Positions 38,667-49,967 are shown, numbered from the stretch's first letter. The stretch is 64,000 nt of DNA from Hydractinia symbiolongicarpus (GCF_029227915.1 NC_079879.1:13268001-13332000); one strand, 5' to 3'. The notes: generated by a model not told the origin, from the letters alone. Program-made: numbers and translations.

Positions 38667-38672
38667 TTTATT
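38667..38672 (-). promoter_or_regulatory. Putative polyadenylation signal of the WSC/TSP1/VWA gene
   Basis: TTTATT on the plus strand (AATAAA on minus) about 100 nt beyond the stop codon at 38773-38775. The distance and strand fit. Confidence 0.5.
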
Positions 38673-38772
38673 TCAAACCTAATCTAAGAAGCCCTGGGTA
38701 CAAGGTTAATATACAACGCTACTTCAAGTTCAACTCGCTAGCAACAATATCAAGAAGATGAAATTTCTATCC

Positions 38773-41518
38773 CTACTTACTTTCTTTACAAGCCATCTTC
38801 AACAATGCGTTAAGCTTGTCTTTCAAATACGCATAACCTTCCAAAACAAACACGTTTTCTGGATAGGATGCGATTTCGTGTAACTCGTCCACGTTGATTT
38901 CTTTTCCAACACCGATTGTCATGATATTCACGTTAAGTTCCTGATAGAAATGAAGGAGAGCATAGAAAATATGAATCTGTGTGAAGAAAATATCTTTTTC
39001 CTAGAAAAAAATTTGTCTAACTCTCCCTTAAAAATACAAGTACCTCTTTCAATTTTCTGCTAGCATCTGGCATAGGTCGGGAGTTCATACTGCTCTTCCC
39101 ATCGGTCAACACAAGAAGAACTCTTGGAACACCTTCTCTCAATCCACAAGCCTCACAGAAAAACTTCTCTTCAGCAACTTGTAGGGCGCGATCAGTTCTA
39201 GTACCACCTAAAAGTCAAAAACAGACATCAAACAAGGTCGCATTTGGATTATTTACCGCCTCTTGGTAAATTATGGCCACAACGCGCTGTGACACAAATT
39301 TTTCTCACCGTAAATTCAGTATTAGTTATTTCATAATTTTAAAACATCAGCATACAGGCAAACCTGTACATAGCAGACACCTACGATTCTGCTAGTGTTA
39401 AAAAAATCCGCCATGTGACATGTGCACTATGTACAGGTTTGACTGCAAATCGTTTGAAATGCTCATACCGTATGGGTATTCAATCATTTTAACCCTGTCC
39501 TTGAATGTTTTTGGTGTCCAGTATCGTTCATCAGAGATGGTGAAATCTAATTTAGCTCTCCAGGCAAAGTGCAGCACACCGAAGTGAACTTCATTTGTAC
39601 TCACAACAAATTCATCTGAAAATTTGTTGACGAAGTCAATTGTTCTGTTCCAGTTGTTTCTGGTTACGCTCGTGGATCCATCCAAGATGATTCCAACTTC
39701 CAATTTCTTTTTACAAACTTAAAAATAAAATTAACATAATAAGAATAAGAAAGTCACACTCCATAAGTCTTGTTGCTATGGAAACGTTGACGTAACTTAA
39801 CATACCTGGTTCACATGCTTCTTCATTGCATCCCTCAGCGTCTTCTGCTTCTCCTTCACAGTTAGCTCCGCCATTTTGAGGTTCAGGATTGTTGCACACT
39901 CGCTCACGTGATCTCATACCACCGTTGCATTTTGCGCTGCATGCAGTCCATGAGCTCCAATCACTCCATCCACCTGGAATTTTTTCTTCATTTTTGGTTT
40001 CTGTAAGAAAATAATAAACAGGCGTTGTAAACAACTGATTACGTACCCGTACTTACCGCCCATATTGAACAAGTTTCCTTAACAAGTTCCCTTAAGGAAT
40101 TTGTTAACGGCACAGGGCTAAGACACCCTGGGAATGACATAAAGTATTCTGTATTTCATTAATATGATAGTATGTTCGCAACTTGTTGGTAATCTACGCT
40201 TTTTTCAAAACAACGCCCATGTAAAAATCGAAACACAGAAAACTTTACCTTCTTCCAATCTGTAAATGTAATTAGTGAATTGTTTTCCCACGCATTCAGT
40301 TTCTGCAACGTCGTCACATGATCGGAAATCGACGCCGATACATTTCTCCGACTTTCCGTCTCGATAAAACATCTCACTAGGTCCAGTCCAACATTCACCA
40401 TAAAATTGAAGACCAAAATATTTGTATCCTTTAGCCCGAGTTAGATTTCCACATTTACAAGCCAGTCTACAAAATAACGTCTCTTTGCTACAAAGTTTGT
40501 TGTAACGTGAAAAATGTTCCTTTTTTTAAAACATTTGAAACTTGATTGAAGATGTTGCTTATAAAAAGGGTGTACTTTCTCATGAAATTACCCTGATTAA
40601 AGGTATTACTTTTACGCCCCTTAAATGTAGCTTGTATCAATGAACACGAGTTAGTCCATGTATATACAAAAAGAGATGGTTATGGTTAGTCCAAGTTTAA
40701 GTATATACACACCTGAGAAACGGTAAAAGAAACTAGATCCCAACTTTAACGAGTTTGTGAGAAGTTATGTACAGATTTTATTAACAAACTTACGCGTGAA
40801 GTGACTCTGGCCATTTTTTCCAATCAAGTAGATGGCCATCCCAGTTATCACTGATTGGATCACGATGGTTGACAAGTTCGTAGGGGTAAGGACGATCTGG
40901 TATAATTCGGTCATGAAAACATCCAACCTTTTTCCAAGCTCTTGTACATTTTTCTGGAGGAGCTTCACCTGTAGATAGTTGTATTAATTTTATTTAAAAT
41001 ACATGTTTTTACGGGCAACTTTTCAAAAAAAATTCAACAGAGAAAATGCAGGAAAGTAAAAACATGTCTAAAGCCATAAAAAATTTGTCTACTAAAGATT
41101 GCATAGATCGAAAAGACTTTACTTCGACCTCTTTGTTTATATGCTTTTTATTCCGTGCATTTTATAAGTTATGATGGATAAATAAAAGCTGATTTGTCTA
41201 CAACGTTGTGACTCAAGTTAATGTGGCATAACATTATGTTTTTGTTTTTTTTTTGTTTGTTTGTTGTCGCAAGATTCACATAAAAAACATTTTTGGCAAA
41301 ACTTTTGAAAAAAAGAAAATAAAAAATCTAAGGCGAGAAAAATAGAAAATTTTGCTAATCAGAACGCAGAGAGAAAAGCACAAAAATCATGCAAGCATGT
41401 TACGCTGTGATTAAAAAATGCAGCGGAGCGTAAAAACAAAACAAACTTATTATTTTCAAAGCTTACCTACGACCACAACCACAACAACCACTAACAAAAG
41501 AAACATCAACCTTTCCAT
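38773..41518 (-). CDS. Secreted WSC-like / thrombospondin type-1 / von Willebrand A protein
   Basis: Seven GT-AG exons with consistent phases: 41518-41467, 40968-40794, 40466-40249, 40000-39806, 39717-39469, 39207-39044 and 38940-38773 (406 residues, TAG end). A signal peptide (MERLMFLLLVVVVVVVG) fills exon 1. Exons 2-3 form a cysteine-rich WSC-like domain (WKKVGCFHDR, LACKCGN, YFGLQFYGECWTG, ECVGKQFTNYIYRL). Exon 4 is a thrombospondin type-1 repeat (GGWSDWSSWTACSAKCNGGM, RERVCNN). Exons 5-7 are a von Willebrand factor A domain with an intact MIDAS start (IILDGSTSV), the Thr of RTDRAL and LVLTDGKSS. Such proteins are secreted and bind carbohydrate and metal-dependent protein ligands. The first intron interrupts just after the signal sequence. 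Function is inferred from domains, and a role in extracellular matrix or nematocyst-type structures is possible but not shown. Confidence 0.9.
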
Positions 41519-43334
41519 GGTGAAAAAATAAATGATACTTACTCTTGCCACGTTGAAATTTATCTTGTCGTAATTTCACTTATCTGTTATGAAAAATAAA
41601 TTTACTTGTGGATGTGAAGTTTTTTGGTATTGTCCGTATTTGCAGCTGCTTCTGCGTTCTATTAAAACCAGTTACACGTTATTGCGTCGTTCCCACGACA
41701 TGTATAAATTATAACAAATTCCGCTTTCATAGCGGTATACACTACAAGAGATATCTTATATTAGATATTATCCACAAAATAATATTTATTAGATTATGTT
41801 TAAGATATCATTATTTTTTCCTGGTAATTTTTCTGCTTCCTGCACTAAGTAAAGACGATTTATATTTCTATATTATTTAATTCAAATTTTTTAGTTTGAA
41901 TTTCCAGGAGTTTTGGGTAGAAAAATAAAATGCTGGCTTCTTTCCAAAACCAAACTTCTTATACCAGACTAAAAGAAGTAACCACAAAATACCCTTTTGC
42001 TAAAATTATTAAAACACAGTTTACTGACGGACACTATAAGCACCTGATTGTCAACTGCATCAATATATGTAAATATGTGGTTGATTATCACAATAGCACA
42101 ATACTGGTTCGTTTAAATAAAGCCACGCAAAAAAATCGGTAATAGTGGCACGCATCCAGTCATCAAGCGCAGTCAGTATTTCACCGCAGAAAAATTATTA
42201 TTAAATCTAGTGTTTCTTCTCCATGCCTCTTTTTTGAACATTAGATCTGCCGGTTATGTCTTCATTTATTCTCCGGATTGTCAATGGGCATCAATGTAAT
42301 ACAGAAGAAAGGCAACTTATTTCTCTACCTAAGCAGACTGTTATTTGATTTTCGTTCAACATTGTAAAAAAGAAAAACTCAGATCAATTCTTGCCTTGAA
42401 GTTTATTCCTCGTGGCTGTTCTTCTATCTCTATGTTACGAGGACATTGTTCTAAGGCAAAACAAGAATTCGATCAACTTTCAAAACTACTGGAGCTCAAA
42501 GTACATGTTGTTTTCGTGACTGTCTCAGATTCCTTTACAGTCGGTCAAAACTACAAGGACCGAGGAAAACAAAGAGAACAGAGATATACGATTTCTTTCT
42601 ATGGATGAATCTATATCACGGCATATCCGTGTGTTTATTTTTAATGAGAATTGTTCATCCCGATCAATCATGACGCAAGTATAATCAATGTATAAATAAA
42701 GTACTATTTTGCAAATCAAATCCCATTCGCTGTCAGGAAGTACGTTAGTGATGCACAAAAATAGCTTTACTTCAATTTAACCATTTTTTCGCTATCAAAA
42801 CAGAGAATTAGTTCACCTTATATTCCCATCAGTCTAGAGGAGGACGCTCTTCTGGTAAAGGACTAGAGCATGCTGGGAAAGTGTTCCATTAAAAGAGAAA
42901 ACCATGTACAGCGTGGATTTATCAGTACACCAGGACATCGGTGAGAAACTTTAAAAAGATTGGATCAAACATTCCTTATGTCCTTATAAGGGATTTTATC
43001 TGCTAAACAAAGTGTCATATTCAGGAGATTTTATGTCCAAACTGGAACCAAAAAGGGTTACATTGAAATTTCCTTGTCAAAAAATTTAAAGAAATTTATT
43101 AGGTTTCCTGAGAAGAACACTTGTGCAAGTTTTCATCCCTATATGTTGGTCTTTTGAAATCTTCACGGATTTTGCAAAAGTGCTACCCCGTGCCTAAAGA
43201 AATAGTAGATGTGGTGGATTAGTCATTACATACTTTTGGGGTACAGGTGTAAATCCCCCGCTTCTCTCGAGCTCCCCCGACACCCCCGTTTTACTACGTG
43301 TAATCATGTATATATTTTATGTAACTCCCCTCAC
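41519..43334. other. Intergenic, nothing recognised
   Basis: Contains the upstream region of the WSC/TSP1/VWA gene. Open frames at 41608-41880, 41930-42142 and 42345-42608 resemble no family I know. At 43250-43300 there is a G+C-rich stretch ('ctctcgagctcccccgacac') that repeats part of the nearby Polinton terminus. Confidence 0.4.
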
Positions 43335-43500
43335 TTCTCTCGAGCGCCCCCCGACACCCCATCTGCGCATGCGCCAATAAATTTTGCAAATCTGACGCCA
43401 TCCGACAAAATTTGCGCATGCGTGGAACTTCAACGACAACCGACAGAAATTAAGTCGGTTGCCGTCATCACAATGCGCATGCGCAAGTGGAGTAAAATAA
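43335..43500 (+). repeat. Left terminal inverted repeat of the Polinton
   Basis: It contains 'ccgacaccccatctgc', 'gcgcatgcgccaataaa', 'cttcaacgacaaccgacag' and 'gcgcatgcgcaagtggagta'. The same blocks appear in reverse complement and in mirrored order at 57260-57418, with roughly 85-90% identity. Several CG-rich palindromes (GCGCATGCGC) are present in the repeat. A partial second copy of the outer edge lies at about 43250-43300. Confidence 0.85.
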
Positions 43501-43540
43501 TTCAAAATGTTCCGACCGTGTAAAAATCTATAATAAAAAG

Positions 43541-44350
43541 ATGAACACAAGAACCGTTGAAGAATTAAGTGCAATAGCAAAAGATCGTGGTTTGAAACAC
43601 TATTCTAGGCTACTAAAGGCTGATCTTATCTCCTTATTGGAAGCACCTAGGGAAATACCACAGGAAGAACCTCAGAGACCACCAAGATCAACCGTCAACA
43701 TATTCGAGATGCTTTTTTTCATTAGAGAATTAGAGGAGGAAATAGGCAACAGATTCATTAAAAGGTATCCACATATGCTCAAACATGTTCCAGATGAGTT
43801 GAAGACCCAGGAGATGTGTAATAATGCCGTTATGGGTGATCAATGGATGTTCGAGCATGTTCCAGATTACTTTAAAACCCTTGATACGTGTGCTAGAACA
43901 GTTGAAAAACAACCCTATATAATCAAGTATATTCCAGATCATCTTAAGACTCAGGAAATGTGCAACAAACCCGTTGAAGAACAAGCACATATGCTAAAGT
44001 ATGTTCCAGATCATCTCAAGACCGAAGATATGTGCAATGAGGTCGTTGAAAAGGACCCTTGGGTGCTCAGGTATGTTCCAGATTGCTTCAAAACCAAGGA
44101 GATGTGTAATAATGTCGTTATGAATGATCCCTATATACTCATGTATATTCCAGACTGGTTCATTACACCTAAACATCTTTTTCATAATAATCTCAATCTA
44201 TGGATTAATATTTCGTGTCACTCACGGAAAGCACGGAAGACTAAAACTAAAAATGAATTGATTCTATTAACATGGCATCCTGATAGGGTTATAGATTGGT
44301 GTTTTTCTGAGGATAAGCAAGTGATTTCAAAATTATGTGAGTACTCGTGA
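43541..44350 (+). CDS. Helical-repeat protein with Rho_N/SAP-like N-terminus, intact
   Basis: An uninterrupted 269-residue frame, the first gene inside the left terminal repeat. Residues 1-35 (VEELSAIAKDRGLKHYSRLL, then KADLISLLE) match the small HeH/Rho_N-type nucleic-acid-binding motif. Residues ~65-215 hold about six copies of a ~29-residue helical unit whose core reads 'LKHVPDELKTQEMCNNAV', with variants such as YVPDHLKTEDMCNEVVEKDP. This unit resembles the DUF4116-type repeats of large DNA viruses, and I know it as a common companion of Polinton-like copies in cnidarian genomes. The end (TWHPDRVIDWCFSEDKQ) is also conserved. The function is unknown. It is the only long gene of the element without a break. 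Confidence 0.75.
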   Translation: MNTRTVEELSAIAKDRGLKHYSRLLKADLISLLEAPREIPQEEPQRPPRSTVNIFEMLFFIRELEEEIGNRFIKRYPHMLKHVPDELKTQEMCNNAVMGDQWMFEHVPDYFKTLDTCARTVEKQPYIIKYIPDHLKTQEMCNKPVEEQAHMLKYVPDHLKTEDMCNEVVEKDPWVLRYVPDCFKTKEMCNNVVMNDPYILMYIPDWFITPKHLFHNNLNLWINISCHSRKARKTKTKNELILLTWHPDRVIDWCFSEDKQVISKLCEYS

Positions 44351-44471
44351 TTGAATCAGGGAAATACCCTTATTCAAAATTTTCTGTCGATCTAAAAAAA
44401 AATTTTATCAAAAATATATATATATATATTGAAGAAAATATGTAAAAAATATATATATATATATAAAATAA
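44351..44471. repeat. (AT)n low-complexity between Polinton genes
   Basis: Two ATATAT runs (about 44414-44430 and 44448-44465), each preceded by an A-rich segment, in the spacer between the repeat protein gene and a small membrane protein gene. Confidence 0.7.
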
Positions 44472-44618
44472 ATGAGCTCATTTGAAATAATTAAAGATAT
44501 GGTTGAAATATTTTTTACAAGCGCGGGGGTCTCTATCTCAGTATTGGCGATGGCCCTCATGGCTATTACTGAAAAAGATAAGGAGTTGATTGGCAAACTG
44601 ATTGCCAAAGGAGCTTGA
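44472..44618 (+). CDS. Small membrane-type protein of the Polinton, 48 residues
   Basis: An intact frame (MSSFEIIKDMVEIFFTSAGV ...). It has one predicted membrane-spanning segment (about residues 13-33, FFTSAGVSISVLAMALMAIT) and a lysine-rich end. The size, position and membrane segment fit the small virion-associated proteins of such elements. I do not recognise a specific family. Confidence 0.4.
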   Translation: MSSFEIIKDMVEIFFTSAGVSISVLAMALMAITEKDKELIGKLIAKGA

Positions 44619-44689
44619 AGAACTAAGGGCTAGGGCCGGTTATTAAGAAGAGTATTCTTATATTTCTTGTGAGAGATATAAGATAAACG

Positions 44690-44800
44690 ATGAAAGAACA
44701 GTGTGATGATTGTGAATGTCTACTTGATATATATGATAGGTGCAAATGTGGAAGAAAACTTGTGGTGAAAGAGAACATTTTATGCTGGTGTTGTTACTAG
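44690..44800 (+). CDS. Cysteine-rich micropeptide, 36 residues
   Basis: An intact short frame, MKEQCDDCECLLDIYDRCKC and then GRKLVVKENILCWCCY. Eight cysteines in paired CxxC/CxC/CC arrangements suggest metal binding. A frame this short could arise by chance, but the cysteine pattern is striking and it lies in the collinear block of plus-strand Polinton genes. Confidence 0.35.
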   Translation: MKEQCDDCECLLDIYDRCKCGRKLVVKENILCWCCY

Positions 44801-44900
44801 GAATATACATTATATAACAGTGGTAGTTTTAAGTACTAGCTGCGACTCCATTTGACCAAAAAAAAAAGGAATTGAAAAATATTTTGTAAAAAAAAAGAGC

Positions 44901-45203
44901 ATGTTGAAATTTGGAGACGAAATTATTAAATCAAAGGAATTTCACACTAATATCACACCACTAAATATCAAAGATGTGAAAATTAGAAACCTAGGGGTGA
45001 GTGATTCCATACCAGCAAACAAAGGTAAATAAGAAGGGTTTGTGATCGGGTATTATCATGACCAAGACGGCAGCAACGCGGAACATAGTTCCAACCTATC
45101 CCCTTTACTAATAAAAACCCCTGAAAAAATATACTCCCAGGGTGTCTCTCAATATGATGAGATAGCTGTTATCAACTATATAAAGGTGATGCAAATAAAC
45201 TAG
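44901..45203 (+). pseudogene. Polinton ORF of about 100 codons with one internal stop
   Basis: The frame starts MLKFGDEIIKSKEFHTNITP and is broken once by TAA at 45030-45032. It then continues in the same frame (EGFVIGYYHDQDGSN ... AVINYIKVMQIN) to TAG at 45201-45203. The product is not recognised. The single nonsense codon in an otherwise open frame points to a recent loss. Confidence 0.4.
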
Positions 45204-45451
45204 AACTCTCATCAGTTGCACGACGCTTGCATCGCTTGTTAAGGTTGTCTCTGTAGCTCATTTCTCTTCGTAGAAACATTTCAATTTCATCAATCTTTTT
45301 TCATCTATAGACCTGACTTTCATCCTGCATAGTATCGTCCTCAGGCGCACTTGGTGATAAGGCTGGATATAATTTCATAGTATCCATCTTCTTTTATTGT
45401 AATTATTCTATAAGCAACTACATCGTGAGTCCTGTAAAAGCTACATTTTTT

Positions 45452-45925
45452 TCAGGGTGACATATTGATATATTGATTGGTAAGCATGAACTCGAGTCTG
45501 TGTGTCGATCCTTTCAGAGGAAGATATACTGGTGTGTCAAAATTCCATGTAAGCATATCTCCCCAATTATCTAACTCTTTAGTGGGCAGCAAAGCAAGAA
45601 TTATTGAATTTTTTACCGTTAAACAAGCAATCATCCTCATCTAACAATACCCATTATTCAATGCAAATATCTCTACCTTTCCATTAACCTGTTTGTTGAT
45701 AATAGCTGCCAGATCCTCGATTTTGTACAAGCCTTTTACGATCCAGATCATAGTATCCGGCTTAGATTCTGAAATCTCCTTCCAGATGTTAAAATCATTA
45801 TCATAACCAAGATTAAGTCCGCCGTCTCGAATACTAATTGATTTTAAAGCGATCCTCGTGTCCTGACTAAAGTAATCATCAAAAATAGTCGGGTTAACAA
45901 TATCAGTGATAAAAAGTTGTTTCAT
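45452..45925 (-). pseudogene. Polinton structural-type protein, one nonsense codon
   Basis: The minus-strand frame starts at ATG 45925 (MKQLFITDIVNPTIFDDYF). It carries beta-rich sequence with a GLYKIEDLAAIINKQ segment like those of virion surface proteins. It is interrupted in frame by TAG at 45641-45643, then continues (LDNWGDMLTWNFDTPVYLPL) to 45452. Its orientation is opposite to the neighbouring genes and head to head with the capsid-like gene starting at about 45949. Assignment as a virion protein is an inference from context and composition. Confidence 0.4.
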
Positions 45926-45948
45926 CGTTTCTTTGTAGAAGAAAAGAT

Positions 45949-47127
45949 GAATATTTACTTGTACAACCCCAAGGAAAATACAAATCAAACAGGGGAGAAT
46001 GGCCTCTGGGTATCACGAATCTGGAACATCAGGATCTGTATGTTTCAACGGATACACGGCTAGCACAGTGCTCCCGCGGAGGCTCAAGGCGATCTACGCA
46101 AATCCCTGTAGTATTCCGAGAGTTTAGCAAGTATCCCATCAAAGTACCAACTACTTACCTTAACGATCCCGTTCGAATTGGATGGGATGGGCAAGCGTTG
46201 GATTACTGGAAAATACAGGTTAATTGTGCAGTTCATTGCGCGACAGCATTAGGCATATCTGCTAAACATATGACAGGATCTTTACCACTTGTCAACTCTA
46301 TCTTTAAATTTCATGTATACTATCACATGAGTCGTATACTGGGAAGAATGAAAGTGCCCATGCTTTTTGACAATGGGTTTAGTCATACAAGAATCCTTAT
46401 TCGACATCTGGTTTTGCGCAAGTATGTCGTGAATACGGTGAAGATCCCCACGGTCTGTATAAATTTAAAGCAGTAGGTGCTTCACCAACCAACGGTGAAT
46501 AGTGGCCCCAAGATTATGGGGATTACGCAAAATTTATCATACCAACAAGCCAGCGTCTTACATCTGAATGTTTGACGAAAATTAGTGAAAGTGTTCGTGT
46601 ATACGTGGTCTTGATACTTGGCTCACAGGCGTAAGCAAAAGCAACTTTGCTCGGTGCTGAGTATGGTGCTGAGAAGAGAGAATGCAGAGGAAGATATGAC
46701 ACATTTCCAGAAAGTGCTCCAATACGCTATAACCCCAGTCAATTTTGCTGTTATGCCCAGCGTGTACATGCTGCCATCAGATATGAATTTTCATATCGGT
46801 AAAATTCAAGTTTATAATATTAATGTCTTGATTGCACCTGCAACGGTGAACGTTGGGGTTCAAATTGATCTGAATAAGGTGAAGCAGGTTAAAAGGGGTA
46901 CCCTGACAAAGCATCGTACACATGTGGTGAGTCACACATCAGACAATGCGCCGACAATGCTCCCTAAGCACAAAGCAATACTCCCTAAGCACAAGACAAT
47001 ACTTCCTAAGCACGAGCTATTAGAAGCAGAGAAGCACGATGATACCAAAGGTGTACTAATCACATGCGGAATAAGTCTCATCATTGCTTATATCAACAAC
47101 TTTTGCTGTACCAATGATACCGGGTAA
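45949..47127 (+). pseudogene. Virion (capsid-like) protein of the Polinton, multiple frameshifts
   Basis: Pieces in all three plus frames from ATG 45949 (MNIYLYNPKENTNQ) to 47127 align in order to a large protein. I recognise it as conserved in cnidarian Polinton-like elements, with segments such as TYLNDPVRIGWDGQALDYWK, FKFHVYYHMSRIL, VCREYGEDP, KISESVRVYVV, VLQYAITPVNFAVMPSVYML and DMNFHIGKIQVYN. At least four frame changes (near 46015, 46125, 46385 and 46690) and two stops (near 46500 and 46630) break it. A hydrophobic segment near the end (LITCGISLIIAYI) follows a short repeat of LPKHK. Probably a major virion component. Whether it is the double jelly-roll capsid protein cannot be decided by eye. 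Confidence 0.55.
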
Positions 47128-47364
47128 TACTGAACCTGCTTTCCCTTCTAAGTATTTTAAAAATTTTCCAAGCCTCTCCAGTTGTTTTTCTATAAACCTT
47201 TTACTACCACTACCAGTTCCTTAGCCTTTGCAATGTCATTGTTCCAAATCTCTTGTTGTTCCACAGTCATACCAGGCAGTGCTTTCTTACCCCCCCCCCA
47301 GTCTTTTCACATTGGCCTCTGCTTTTCCAAACTCGGTGTCATAGGAAATTATTTTACTTTTTAA

Positions 47365-47775
47365 TGATTTCCGATTTCAATTCCCCTTTATGGTTTAAAG
47401 AACGAAGTTTTCTACAACCCAAGTATTGAAAAAATATCAATCACTGTTAAAGGGGAATCAAATAAACTCTATTCCCACGCAATGCTTAGAAAAGATCAAT
47501 ATGAACAAATTGTGAACCTTTTTGCTAAACATGACTCCACGGTGACGATAGGCCAGTTCATGACTGAGAGATATGTACTTTTTGTAGATTTTAGATAATC
47601 CCTTGATCATATGCTTCACTGTTCGGGAAGACCTCTTCAACGCTTGAGTGATGATATAACTCTGCATATGACGAAGAACGCCGACGAAACTGGAGATATT
47701 CGATGCTACGTCTATTCACTAAGTGATGCTTAATTGAATATTTTGAATGGTAGATTTCATAGTATTGAGTATTAA
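47365..47775 (+). pseudogene. Second virion-type protein fragment of the Polinton
   Basis: It starts with MISDFNSPLWFKER at 47365 and changes frame near 47398. The run NEVFYNPSIEKISITVKGES follows, then LRKDQYEQIV, TERYVLFVDFR, a TAA near 47597, LHCSGRPLQRL and a final IRCYVYSLSDA block with a further stop. The order and the 'GSGR ... YVFxxxDA' type ending match structural proteins of cnidarian Polinton-like elements that I recognise. It is a decayed copy with several breaks. Confidence 0.45.
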
Positions 47776-47820
47776 AGTAGCGGAGCCTCAAGGCAATCTG
47801 CGCAGATCGCTTTCAAATAA

Positions 47821-48346
47821 ATGATGACTCAAAAAGACATTGTTTTAGATCCACATAATGCGATATCCGATTAGTTGTGCGAAAACACAACGTGTTCCAG
47901 ACCTTCTAGAAACTGAGTACAAGAAACATTTTCACAACATAGTTATTCTATGCCCAACTATACAATGGAACAGCACTTACCTCGAGAGATCCTCGCTTTG
48001 GCAAGATGACTATGTATTCTTGATTAATCCTAAGGATCAACGTTTTGAATGGATTGAAAAATAATCGTCACTGCTAGCCGGTGAGGAAACACTGTTCATT
48101 ATCGATGATATGATTGCTGATGAAACCCTTGATAAAACCCGTGGAGCCTTCATACAGTTAGCTGTGTCCGGAAGACATCGGAAGCATAGTCTATGGGTGC
48201 TTACACAAAGGTATAAGAAGATACTAATAATGGTAAGGGATCAGATGAAGATGCTTTTTGTTTGGTACCCAGAGAATCGGAAAGAATTTGATCTCATTCA
48301 CGAACAACTGGAAATTTCCAATATCAAGGCTCAACTGGAAAAGTAA
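47821..48346 (+). pseudogene. A32-like packaging ATPase (FtsK/HerA type), broken
   Basis: Polinton packaging ATPases use ATP to drive DNA into capsids. Recognisable here are the post-Walker A strand (HNIVILCPTIQWN), Walker B as TLFIIDDMIAD (~48090-48120) and the sensor region VSGRHRKHSLWVLTQRY. The Walker A loop, expected shortly after the start, is destroyed: the residues left are CAKTQRVPD, with the glycine-lysine core altered and bases missing. There is a frame change near 47855 and a nonsense codon TAA at 48062-48064. The gene lies downstream of the virion genes and upstream of the Bro-N gene on the same strand. Confidence 0.7.
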
Positions 48347-49040
48347 AAACATGCGTGCTTATATATTAGGTTAGAGCATCCTAGCACCTATAACATTCTG
48401 GATTGAATGTTGCTAGGCGATTTTATGGATCTATTTGATCCACAAAAGAGTCGCAGACCGCGCTAGCACTTCGGTTTAAAAGATTGAATTAAAAAATATG
48501 TTTGATTGGGTACGAACCCCAATACAAGAAAAAATAATCGTACTGCCCAGTTATTTTTGATCTATGACAAATATCAATTTTTTTATTAGCCAACAACTGG
48601 TAAAAATGTATACCCACTCATTTTACCCTATGTTAGGGATTGGGTTGAAAATATCAAAAATTTCTATATTAAATATATTGATAGATCCGGATAGTAGTGG
48701 ATCATCATTAGCCAGCGTTGACTTTTATATCATTTGAAACCATGGCAAGGAAAAGTTTTTCATCACACGCCGTACGTAATGCGATACGACACGACTTTTG
48801 ATTCAGTCGAGGAAAAAGTTATCATTTATTTTCCAAAAAATCACAAGACGGTACATATGTGATGACGCTATGCCAGTACCAGGATCCATCAACCGGCCTT
48901 GTTGATTCTAATATACGTTTCATATGCATCGCGGAGGATCCGAATGATAAAGCATAGGGTGCGGCAGACGCACATTAGAAAATTGTGTAGATTCGTCCAT
49001 ACGAAAAAATTTCGGTTTTCAAAATAGTAACAAGATAAAA
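48347..49040 (+). other. Decayed Polinton sequence
   Basis: There is no intact frame. Two pieces at about 48780-48870 (DTTFDSVEEKVIIYFPKN) and 48842-48957 (DGTYVMTLCQYQDPSTG, then FICIAEDPND) in adjacent frames look like a former gene of unknown kind. Confidence 0.35.
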
Positions 49041-49852
49041 ATGTTGAATCCTTTAATTTTAATGGAAAAAAAGTCCGATCTGTGTATGTTGAGGGGCAAG
49101 GGGGAATGTCTTGTAGCCTGCGATGTATTTAGAGCCGTTGGATATACAGATAATGACGATGAGAGGAGGGCGATTCGGGCACATGTTTCCCAGAGATATA
49201 TAAGACGCTATAAAGACGTTAAAATGTTGTGGAAAAGGAGGTTAAAATCGACCTGCTTCATCCAGATAGAGTCTTACTTATGGAACCAGGCCTTTATTGC
49301 TTTTTGGTGAGGTGTGGTAAGCCTGAAGCAAAATCATTTGTGGGTTGGGTTACTGAGGAGGTATTGCCTAGGAAGATGCGAAAGCTTGCTGAGATTGTTG
49401 AAGAAAAAAGCGCGGTCATCGAAGAAAGAGACACAACCATTGCGATCCTTGGATATGATCTTGATGAAAGAAATAGACAGGTTACGTATCTACGCCAGGA
49501 GATCTAACAACTCCAACCGCGCTATGTTCCACCTCGAATTCCCTTAGACACGGTCCTATGTGTTGTGGATAAAAACAATCCTCACAAGCAGGGAAAGACT
49601 GGCAGACATAATTACTTAATGATCCGATGCCAGCGTAAGCAGCTCACGAAGCGAAAAATCCTTCTAAGAGCGAGGTACCGTGATATGATAAAAATGGAAC
49701 CGGAATGTGACGATCCCAATGCTGCTCACGCCTGGTGCCGATTCAAAGAAATTGTTCTTGGTACCGACAACTTTCGCCTTAACCACTTGACATTACATGA
49801 TGACGATACGCGGGAACTTTTTGAAGAGATGTTTGGTATCGATATGATATAA
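49041..49852 (+). pseudogene. Bro-N domain protein with DUF3627-like tail, two breaks
   Basis: The N-terminal part (CLVACDVFRAVGYTDNDDER, then HVSQRYIRRY) and the continuation LLMEPGLYCFLVRCGKPEAK, FVGWVTEEVLPRKMRKL form a Bro-N domain. It is the DNA-binding module found in baculovirus, poxvirus and iridovirus relatives and in phage antirepressors. A coiled segment (VIEERDTTIAIL) follows, then a C-terminal domain (CVVDKNNPHKQGKTGRHNYL, MIRCQRKQL) like the DUF3627 tail of viral Bro proteins. A frame change near 49225 and a TAA at 49505-49507 interrupt it. The remainder is collinear, so the gene was lost recently. Confidence 0.65.
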
Positions 49853-49967
49853 GCAGTGATAATTTTATGACTTTTTGCAACTTATAAAATAAAATAAAAT
49901 AATCTATTACTTGACCACTACGAAAGGAGAAAAAAGTAATGGAATAGCATAAAGCATAAAAACAAAT

